64,000 nt of DNA from contig CANLTE010000002.1 in the NCBI GenBank assembly GCA_947493885.1, positions 558,001 to 622,000 on the forward strand, read 5' to 3'. Of the stretch, positions 58,401 through 64,000 are shown piece by piece; position 1 is the stretch's first letter, and each line of letters starts with the position of its first letter. The position numbers were made by a program, and so were the translations under genes. The notes under the pieces are model-generated. The model was given only the letters and a program-made list of their open reading frames with translations. It had not been told where the DNA came from and did no database searches. Origin of the DNA: an uncultured Maribacter sp. Its GTDB lineage: Bacteria > Bacteroidota > Bacteroidia > Flavobacteriales > Flavobacteriaceae.

Positions 58401-58639
58401 TAACGCTGGGTTATACTTTTAATTCAGATGTAACTAATAAGATAGGCTTAAATTCTGTTAGAATATATGGTGCTGCTACGAACTTGTTATACATATGGGG
58501 AGATAATTATACCTCTTATAATCCTGAAGGTGTTGAGATTACCAATTCAGGTTATTTAGGACCAACAACATATGGAGTGCAAGTAGGAGCAAGCCCAATT
58601 GTTAGAAGCTTTACGCTTGGTTTAAATGTTAATTTTTAA
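55466..58639 (+). CDS. SusC-like TonB-dependent receptor
   Basis: The 1057-residue outer-membrane importer has a signal peptide ending at SAQ (24), a carboxypeptidase-regulatory-like domain (25-95; SGPLPGASVVVKGTTNGTQT), the SusC box LEEVVVIGYG (101-110), a plug domain with GSRGANGVILVTTKKG, and a 22-strand barrel ending in SFTLGLNVNF. It works with the SusD-like lipoprotein encoded 10 bp downstream and takes up oligosaccharides using TonB energy. Placement beside PL7 lyase and KdgF points to alginate oligomers. Confidence 0.95.
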   Translation: MKITLLKKLLLFGAFSCCSAISAQTISGNVTDSSGPLPGASVVVKGTTNGTQTDFDGNYTLDNVDDAAILVFSYIGFTTQEILVNGQSSIDVTLIEDRAQLEEVVVIGYGTRKKSSLTGAVAKVGGDDIAAIQATRVDDALAGKLPGVLIQNQDGSPGADPKIQIRAASSISGDSNPLIVVDGYPISGSLATVNPNDIQSLEVLKDAASAAIYGSRGANGVILVTTKKGKQGKASFSYNTYISTSSKYRDNILASGPEWAAISRTEIAAGNWDLSQIDSDFVEYRLNAYENSPGAISPEDWLFRNGSIMSHDFSVSGGNKDVNYFASIGYQNSEGVIITEGFERLNARLNVDAKLGEKFRAGVSFNGFTSHRDMLGHDMRDLLRAYGVHPVYHTEESIAFVQQLDQQAQALGLAAFDNGYRGSTYEASSIYELEPGMSAQDWHYGRANNGIGGSGDAGPATKLDNTERWQKTFFGNVSSYLQYEIIDGLNIKTVLGGDLRDTQFYEHRLLGFDSRARTSQTYMRQTDLKVSSVLSETTLNYTKTLGKHDISAVAGIEFQTTKFIGTALNGANVPDTEIQNFNLFNPADITVTERDETRVRESIFGRINYAYDDRFLFSASLRRDGDSRFGANKRYETFPALSVGWNLHNETFWKPISEVVSTFKPRFSTGSLGTTSFLGSYDALSLLEPQATVYGTGFLIPDNVANPNLTWQTNTETNYGIDLGLFNNRIRLSVDYYTSDIEDILINQSVSEVLGTTSIVLNSGDVRSSGLEFELNAIVLNSDDFSWSLGANLSTVQTEITDLGGLNELPQTIYGQSGRGPVFRNYVGGEIGEMWGLETIGDVEPIYLEDGTRHPNNVSGESYVVDQNNDGVIDRTRTVEDGGDLVKIGQNTPDFYWGLNSSMNYKDFDLSFQFQGSQGGEVYNIDPLYYNSQWSGRLVDSFDANDDGIADNNGEFYTGNRNQTDATIQDASYLALRNLTLGYTFNSDVTNKIGLNSVRIYGAATNLLYIWGDNYTSYNPEGVEITNSGYLGPTTYGVQVGASPIVRSFTLGLNVNF

Positions 58640-58649
58640 TTCGGAAAAA

Positions 58650-59993
58650 ATGAAAAAAATATATTTAGTATTAGCATCATTGTTGTTCATAACGGCATGT
58701 GATAGTGATTTGGATCAATTTCCACCTAACATCGCCAATGCAGATTCTTTAACCGATTTCGGAGGGGTTTTAAACGCCGCCTATTATTACCAGTTAGGGG
58801 GTGTTACTCCAATGGCGGTTATGGGTGAATTTAGAGCCGACAATGCTTTAATGGATGAAGAACCTTATCCAGCATTTGATAGGTATAATAGTGATTTGAC
58901 AGATATGGAAGATCAATTTTTTGGACCTTTTTATACAGCAATGTATAAGTCAATTTTGAGTTCAAATAATGTCATTGAAAATTCTACGGACGCTGGGGAA
59001 ATTGGGGAGGCAAAATTTTTAAGAGCTTTGTCATACTTTAAGTTAGTTCAGGTGTTTGGCGATGTTACTATTAACTTATCTTCCGCACCTAGTTTAACAG
59101 ATACATCTATTTTAGTAAGGCAACCAGCGGCAGATGTTTATAGTCAAGTTATTATTCCAGATTTAACAGATGCTATTGCTGCTTTAGGTGTTGAAATAGT
59201 AGACGGAAGAGCATCTAAATTGGCAGCCCAAGGTCTTTTAGGAAAAGTATATGCAACTCTAGGTAATTTTAGTAGTGCAGAAACGCAATTGGCAGCTGTT
59301 GTAAACGCAGCAGCAGCATCTGGCGTTAGTTTGAAAGATAATTTTAATGAGATTTTTGGTGCCGCCAATGAGGATGGAAATTCTGAAATTATTTATGCAA
59401 CCCAAATATCAAGCTCTATAGTAGATGAGTACACTTTTGGTTCTGATTTCTGGAATTGGTATGTGGGAGATGATTCAAAATCGGATTTTCCCGTGGATCC
59501 AGATTTAGTTGCTGCTTTTGATGCAGTGGCTAATGATACATTAGTAGGAGGAGATTTAAGAAGAGCGGTAACACTTACTCCTGAAGGTACAACAGCTATA
59601 AAGTTTCCTAAAGACGGAGGTCTAGGGGCTGAACATGATTGGATAGAGATAAGATTGGCCGATGTTATATTGTTATATGCAGAAGCTTTGAATGAGAATG
59701 GGGCATCTGCTGCAGAAGTGCTTGGACTGCTAGATTCTATACGAATGAGGGCAGGATTAAATCCTTTGGATCCGGTTGCACTGAATACGCAAGCTTTAGT
59801 AAGACAAGCTATTCTTGACGAAAGAAGACTAGAATTGGCATTTGAAGGACATAGATGGTTTGATCTTGTAAGAACAGGAACTGTTGATGCCGAAATGGGA
59901 GAAACTATTAATAGTAATTATCATGTGTTTCCTGTTCCTGTTTCTGAAATTCTTGCTAGCGACGCGGTAATTTCTCAAAATCCTGGGTATTAA
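58650..59993 (+). CDS. SusD-like surface lipoprotein
   Basis: I start at the ATG at 58650 (MKKIYLVLASLLFITAC); the longer frame overlaps susC. The lipobox cysteine is residue 17. At 447 residues it is shorter than many SusD proteins (500-600). Features: FLRALSYFKLVQVFGDV, the TPR-like helices, RLADVILLYAEALNENG and the C-terminal RRLELAFEGHRWFDLVRTG motif typical of the SusD/RagB family. It binds substrate on the cell surface and caps the SusC channel. Confidence 0.94.
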   Translation: MKKIYLVLASLLFITACDSDLDQFPPNIANADSLTDFGGVLNAAYYYQLGGVTPMAVMGEFRADNALMDEEPYPAFDRYNSDLTDMEDQFFGPFYTAMYKSILSSNNVIENSTDAGEIGEAKFLRALSYFKLVQVFGDVTINLSSAPSLTDTSILVRQPAADVYSQVIIPDLTDAIAALGVEIVDGRASKLAAQGLLGKVYATLGNFSSAETQLAAVVNAAAASGVSLKDNFNEIFGAANEDGNSEIIYATQISSSIVDEYTFGSDFWNWYVGDDSKSDFPVDPDLVAAFDAVANDTLVGGDLRRAVTLTPEGTTAIKFPKDGGLGAEHDWIEIRLADVILLYAEALNENGASAAEVLGLLDSIRMRAGLNPLDPVALNTQALVRQAILDERRLELAFEGHRWFDLVRTGTVDAEMGETINSNYHVFPVPVSEILASDAVISQNPGY

Positions 59994-60043
59994 AAAGTTA
60001 GTTTTTCAATTGAATTGTTTGAGTTATTTATTTTTGAAGGATT

Positions 60044-60075
60044 TACCGACCAGCCCTCAGGTCGGTAGGTTTTCA
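60044..60075 (+). terminator. Terminator after susD
   Basis: Arms TACCGACC and GGTCGGTA (8 bp, GC-rich), an 8-nt loop and a short T run, 51 bp after the susD stop. Confidence 0.75.
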
Positions 60076-60154
60076 AAATCACTTAGAAACCCTATGTACA
60101 CGATGTTTAAAATAAAATAAAATACTTTTTTTAGTAAAGTATTTTGCTTAGTTT

Positions 60155-60182
60155 TAACAAACCAATCTGGTTAACCAATTTG
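60155..60182. promoter_or_regulatory. Predicted GntR operator 3 (gntR gene)
   Basis: The TGGTTAACCA core (60168-60177) is preceded by AACAAACCAAT, which matches the upstream half of the other two sites with mismatches. It lies 20 bp before the regulator's start, consistent with autoregulation. The -7-like TAGTTTTA (60149-60156) overlaps it but departs from consensus in the last base. Confidence 0.7.
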
Positions 60183-60202
60183 AGTAAATGTTATAATCGC
60201 CT

Positions 60203-60904
60203 ATGAAAATCGAAATTCTCACAAGAAACGAAAATCAGGAAATCCAAAACGAAATAATATCCAAAATTCGGGATTTAATGAATTATAAAAATCTTGAGCC
60301 AGGCGACAAGCTTCCTTCGGAGCGCATGCTTTCTGAAAAATTTGGGGTTAGTAGAAGTAATGTTCGCGAAGCTATTCACAAATTAGAGTTTTATGGTTTA
60401 TTAAAATCCAAACCTCAAAGTGGCACTTTTGTGGCAGATATTGGTCAGGTCGCTATGAATGGTATGATTGAAGATATTCTAAGATTGGAAGATCCCGATT
60501 TTAAGTCCTTGGTTGAGACTAGAATTTTACTTGAACTAAAAACTGTGAGACTAGCAGCACAAAGAAGAACCGAACAGGATTTAATTCAGATGAAGATGGC
60601 CTTGGAAGCTTATAGCGAAAAGGTCAAAGCTGGTCAAGACGCTGTTCAGGAGGATCTTCTTTTTCATTTAGCAATCGCAAAAGCAAGTGGAAACAGTACA
60701 ATGAATACTTTTATGCTAATCATTACTCCCGAGATTATTACCAAATTTGAAGAACATCATGTGTGTGATAAAGGCTTGGCATTCACAGGGATTCAAGAAC
60801 ACTGGGATATTTTTGATGCTATTAAGGCTCAAGACCCCCAGTTGGCAAAGCAGAAAATGAAGACACATTTTAAAACTCTGTATCAATATTGCTATAACAT
60901 TTAG
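60203..60904 (+). CDS. FadR-subfamily GntR transcriptional regulator
   Basis: The 233-residue protein has an N-terminal winged helix (about 20-80; LPSERMLSEKFGVSRSNVRE is the core, followed by the SGTFV wing) and a C-terminal FCD domain (about 95-228), with the DLLFHLAIAKASGN and GIQEHWDIFDAIKAQD segments that carry the metal/ligand histidines. FCD regulators often respond to sugar acids. Three copies of a FadR-type palindrome in the locus are its probable sites; the effector is perhaps KDG or DEH, which is inference. Confidence 0.92.
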   Translation: MKIEILTRNENQEIQNEIISKIRDLMNYKNLEPGDKLPSERMLSEKFGVSRSNVREAIHKLEFYGLLKSKPQSGTFVADIGQVAMNGMIEDILRLEDPDFKSLVETRILLELKTVRLAAQRRTEQDLIQMKMALEAYSEKVKAGQDAVQEDLLFHLAIAKASGNSTMNTFMLIITPEIITKFEEHHVCDKGLAFTGIQEHWDIFDAIKAQDPQLAKQKMKTHFKTLYQYCYNI

Positions 60905-61000
60905 AATCTATACCTAAAAGATAAAAATGCACGATTTTGTCTTTATGGTTAAAATATAAGAAGGGAATTAGTACTTAAAATTTGACTTTACAAATTTGGC

Positions 61001-61026
61001 AGTAATTGAGCATCATTGTAATTACT
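61001..61026. repeat. Short inverted repeat upstream of the MFS gene
   Basis: AGTAATT (61001-61007) and AATTACT (61020-61026) with a 12-nt spacer. It is unlike the GntR sites. It may be an operator or chance in AT-rich DNA. Confidence 0.3.
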
Positions 61027-61140
61027 ACAAGAAATTTTTTAGCTAGAATTTAAGTATAAATGTATACACAGGCATAGCGCTTGGAGGTTTACTATTGTCT
61101 ATTCGAGATAATGAATATTTGAATAATCAAATTAAAAAGT

Positions 61141-62445
61141 ATGAAAGTCAAAAGGTTAAGGTGGGGAGTTATAGGTTTAATAGCTCTTGCAACGGTCATC
61201 AACTATATAGATAGACAAGCGTTACCAGTTTTATGGCCTGACATGGCTGAAGAATTGTATCCAGATAAAACGGCCGATGAGCGAAAAGGAATTTATGCTT
61301 TAATCTCTACGTTTTTTATATTTTCTTATGCTTTTGGTCAAGCTATTTTTGGGAAAATTTTCGATAAAGTTGGAACAAGATTGGGCTTTGCACTTTCGAT
61401 TGGTTTTTGGTCAATTGCCACCGCCTTACATGCTTTTGCAAAAGGTGTGGTAAGCCTTACTATTTTCCGTTCTTTATTAGGTGTTTCTGAAGCAGGAAAC
61501 TGGCCAGGAGCAGCAAAAGGAAATGCAGAATGGTTTCCTACTAAAGAACGAGCCTTCGCGCAAGGGATTTTTAATTCAGGAGCAGCTATTGGTGGAATCA
61601 TAGCCTTTCCTACAATAGGAATATTATCCGTTTATTTAAGTTGGCAATATATATTCATTGCCGTTGGTGTAGTAGGATTATTATGGCTTATTCCGTGGTG
61701 GATTATAGTAAAATCCCCTCCCTCGAAACACCCATGGATAACCAAAGAAGAACGCGAGTATATCTTAACAGGACAGCGGAACCAAGACGTAGATAAGGAT
61801 GGCGAATTTGATGAAGGGTACAATCCTGATACTAGTAAATTACTAAGTCATAAAGAAAGTTGGGGAGTTATTATCGCCTCCGCTGCCATTGACCCAATTT
61901 GGTGGTTGTTTATCTTTTGGATACCCATTTACTTAAATGAGGTTTATGGTATGGATGTAAAAGCAATTGGCTTTTATGCTTGGGTGCCTTATGTAGGAGC
62001 AATGATTGGAGCATGGTTTGGAGGTCTTTTGGCTCAGAATCGCATCAAAGCAGGTTGGACGGTGAACAAAACTCGTAAGTTGGTAATCACACTTGGCTGT
62101 TTGATTATGCTGCCTACTTTATTGGCAATGGCAAATCCAGGAGGACCTGAAACTGCTGTAATATTAATGGCTGTTATATTATTTGGTTTTCAAATAGCCA
62201 TAGGTAACGTGCAGACGTTACCGAGCGATTTGTTTGGCGGAAAATCAGTAGGGACACTTGCAGGATTTGCAGGCATGGCAGCTAAGTTAGGAGCTTTTGG
62301 ATTAACTGCATTAGTGCCTTGGCTTACATCAGGAGGTAACTATACACCAGCTTTTGTAATTGGTGCAGCATTAGCAATAATAGCAATAGCGAGTATATGG
62401 ATATTATGTCCGAAAATTGAACCGCTAAAAAGTAAAATAAATTAG
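61141..62445 (+). CDS. ExuT-like MFS hexuronate transporter
   Basis: The 434-residue inner-membrane protein has 12 hydrophobic segments of the ACS family: LATVINYIDRQALPVLWP in TM1, FGKIFDKVGTRLGFALS in loop 2-3, and SLLGVSEAGNWPGAAKGNAEWFP, the stretch shared with hexuronate and galactarate transporters. In this locus it would import monouronates, DEH or KDG. The next SDR gene follows 17 bp after its stop. Confidence 0.92.
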   Translation: MKVKRLRWGVIGLIALATVINYIDRQALPVLWPDMAEELYPDKTADERKGIYALISTFFIFSYAFGQAIFGKIFDKVGTRLGFALSIGFWSIATALHAFAKGVVSLTIFRSLLGVSEAGNWPGAAKGNAEWFPTKERAFAQGIFNSGAAIGGIIAFPTIGILSVYLSWQYIFIAVGVVGLLWLIPWWIIVKSPPSKHPWITKEEREYILTGQRNQDVDKDGEFDEGYNPDTSKLLSHKESWGVIIASAAIDPIWWLFIFWIPIYLNEVYGMDVKAIGFYAWVPYVGAMIGAWFGGLLAQNRIKAGWTVNKTRKLVITLGCLIMLPTLLAMANPGGPETAVILMAVILFGFQIAIGNVQTLPSDLFGGKSVGTLAGFAGMAAKLGAFGLTALVPWLTSGGNYTPAFVIGAALAIIAIASIWILCPKIEPLKSKIN

Positions 62446-62462
62446 ATTAAAATTAGTATAAT

Positions 62463-63224
62463 ATGAGTTCTAAGGAAAAAATAGCAGTAGTAACAGGAGC
62501 AACCGGAGGTATTGGTTTTGAAGTTTCGAAAAGATTAGGAAATGAAGGATATACAGTAGTTTTAAACGGCGTTGAAGAAGAGAAAGGAATTATTAGAGTT
62601 AAAGAGCTTACTGCTGAAGGAATTACTGCTGAATATCGCGGTTTTGATGTTACAAACGAAGAGGCTGTAACTTCAAACATTAAAGCAATAGGAGAGAAGT
62701 ACGGAAGAATTGATGTTCTTGTAAACAATGCGGGGGGATTAGGTGGAAGATCTAGATTTGAAGAAATGACCACCGAATTTTACAGATTTGTAATGGCATT
62801 AAATTTAGATTCTGTTTTTTTCGCTTCAAGAGCTGCAATTCCTTTCCTAAAAAAGGGTGAACATCCTTCGATAATTAACTATACGTCAAATGCCGGGTGG
62901 ACAGCTGGTGGACCTGGAGCAGGAATCTACGGAACATCCAAAGCTGGTGTTCACGCAATAACCAGGGCATTAGCGAAAGATTTAGCAGAATATGGAATTA
63001 GGGTAAATGCAGTATCTCCAGGTACAATTGATACACCTTTTCATGCACAAATTAAAGCTACTAAACCTGAGGTTTTTGCTTCTTGGGCAAATAACATAAT
63101 GTTAGGAAGGTTAGGTCAACCCGAAGATGTCGCTAGTGTGGTTTCTTTTCTTGCGAGTAAAGATGCCTCATTCATTACAGCTGAAACTATTCAAATCGGT
63201 GGAGGTCAAGCTTTAGGAATCTAA
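62463..63224 (+). CDS. SDR-family oxidoreductase, second in the locus
   Basis: The 253-residue classical SDR has TGATGGIG, NNAGG, and Y-x-x-x-K in YGTSKAG with Ser in NYTSNAGW. It is clearly distinct from the SDR at 54.3 kb: it keeps the normal GIG motif and has a different substrate-binding loop. It may be the DEH reductase, with the other SDR doing an oxidation, or the reverse. It lies directly after the MFS gene, in one operon. Confidence 0.85.
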   Translation: MSSKEKIAVVTGATGGIGFEVSKRLGNEGYTVVLNGVEEEKGIIRVKELTAEGITAEYRGFDVTNEEAVTSNIKAIGEKYGRIDVLVNNAGGLGGRSRFEEMTTEFYRFVMALNLDSVFFASRAAIPFLKKGEHPSIINYTSNAGWTAGGPGAGIYGTSKAGVHAITRALAKDLAEYGIRVNAVSPGTIDTPFHAQIKATKPEVFASWANNIMLGRLGQPEDVASVVSFLASKDASFITAETIQIGGGQALGI

Positions 63225-63310
63225 ACTTATGTTGATAAAGGTTTTTAAGGAACTAGAAGCTAAAGTTCGTTAAGCATTATAATATTATTTCCAATTTCAA
63301 ATAGTAATTT

Positions 63311-64000
63311 ATGGAAAACACAGTCACAAGTAAATCTTTGTTTAAAAAGTTACTTATGGCTGTTTTAGCTTTTGGTCCTGGCATTTTTGCTATTGGATAT
63401 ACCATAGGTACGGGTAGCGTTACTTCAATGATTGTTGCTGGTAGTACATATGGCATGCAATTACTATGGGTCTTGTTGTTAAGTTGCCTCTTCTCAGGAT
63501 TACTTATGCACGCATATGGGAATTACGCATTAGTAACTGGCGAGACTGCTCTCTTTGCTTTTAAAAAACACTTAAAATGGGGTAAACTCATTGCTATTCT
63601 TATTATTCTAGGAATTTCATTCGGACAATGGAATTCCCTTATGGGGATTCTGGGAATATCTTCTAACATTATTTTCGAAATTTTTTTAATCTATTTTCCT
63701 GATTTAGAAGGCCATCAATACGAGTCGGTACTAGCCATTGCCATCATCGTAATTATTGTTTTTTATGGGTTTCTTATGGTAGGGAAGTACGCTTTTTTTG
63801 AAAAGATATTAGTGACCTTTGTAACTATTATGGGGTTTTCATTTTTGATTTCGTTATTTATGGTTTACCCAATGCCAATTGAAGTAGCAAAGGGGTTACT
63901 TCCGTCAATCCCTCAAGTAGAAGGAGGTAAAATGTTGGTGGCTGCTTTTGTTGGCACAACAATGGCCGCTGCAACATTTTTGTCACGACCACTTTTCGTA
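63311..64000 (+). CDS. Nramp-fold transporter lacking the DPGN motif (3' end outside window)
   Basis: The frame is open from the ATG at 63311 to the window end, giving 230 residues of an Nramp-like membrane protein. TM1 reads FGPGIFAIGYTIGTGSVTSM, where true metal importers have DPGN, and TM6 reads GTTMAAATFLSRPLFV, where they have the MPH motif. Both metal-binding elements are therefore missing. The substrate is probably not a divalent metal; within this locus an organic solute such as a uronate is possible but unproven. It follows the SDR gene by 86 bp. Confidence 0.8.
   Translation, partial: MENTVTSKSLFKKLLMAVLAFGPGIFAIGYTIGTGSVTSMIVAGSTYGMQLLWVLLLSCLFSGLLMHAYGNYALVTGETALFAFKKHLKWGKLIAILIILGISFGQWNSLMGILGISSNIIFEIFLIYFPDLEGHQYESVLAIAIIVIIVFYGFLMVGKYAFFEKILVTFVTIMGFSFLISLFMVYPMPIEVAKGLLPSIPQVEGGKMLVAAFVGTTMAAATFLSRPLFV

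Noticed and set aside
61001-61026. A fourth GntR operator in front of the MFS gene
   Set aside because: The inverted repeat there (AGTAATT/AATTACT) has no TGGT/ACCA core, so it is not the same site.

Overview
The window is about 64 kb of AT-rich DNA from a member of the Bacteroidota, most probably a marine, polysaccharide-degrading Flavobacteriaceae. The evidence is two type IX secretion substrates with type B (gliding-motility-associated) C-termini, a SusC/SusD pair, an OmpP1/FadL-like porin, Rho with a long charged insert, an archaeal/eukaryotic-type ProRS, DUF4293, DUF1599 and BT_3928-type genes, and several promoters fitting the Bacteroidota pattern TTG-N(18-19)-TAnnTTTG. I cannot name the genus. 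I see no insertion sequence, prophage, CRISPR array or rRNA.

Layout. 1-16.3 kb is mostly core: a leftward operon folE-cysS-yidD-lgt-DUF192, two paralogous T9SS cargo genes, an OmpP1-like porin, a very low-complexity Trp/Gly/Asn and Ser/Arg lipoprotein, proS, twin tRNA-Glu(UUC), rpsT, rho and DUF4293. 16.3-25.3 kb is more accessory: an SSS symporter, a membrane AraC regulator, a small membrane protein, a YHYH lipoprotein, a DinB pseudogene, an SMP-30-like lipoprotein, a GH16 glycanase, a RidA-like protein and a proline dehydrogenase. 25.3-43 kb is core again: truA, an MsbA-like exporter, folP-cdaA, DUF1599/BT_3928/tpiA/prmA/clpS, a split YeeE pair, an ECF sigma/anti-sigma/DUF4097 operon, recQ and a VOC-AlkD-AlkB alkylation-repair cluster. 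43-49.5 kb holds a GH2 beta-galactosidase, a sulfatase lipoprotein and a divergent SnoaL/HxlR pair with two matching operators. rsgA and an amidohydrolase follow.

51.6-64 kb is a polysaccharide utilisation locus that looks dedicated to alginate or a similar polyuronate. It has a lipoprotein with two tandem PL7 lyase modules, a KdgF-type cupin, an SDR reductase, SusC, SusD, a FadR/GntR-type regulator, an ExuT-like MFS hexuronate transporter, a second SDR, and the beginning of an Nramp-fold transporter that lacks the usual metal-binding motifs. The outer-membrane parts (PL7, SusCD) would cut and import oligouronates. KdgF linearises the unsaturated monomer, an SDR reduces it towards KDG, and MFS/Nramp-like carriers cross the inner membrane. 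A KDG kinase and aldolase are not in the window.

The strongest structural discovery is three copies of a palindromic site (core TGGTTAACCA, two of them preceded by TTTGGTAAACCAAA). They lie upstream of the PL7 operon, susCD and the regulator gene, and in the first two the site overlaps the -7 box. This predicts a compact GntR repressor regulon. Other items of interest are a 300-nt structured susC leader, an 18-bp perfect inverted repeat abutting the prmA -7 box, and twin HxlR operators.
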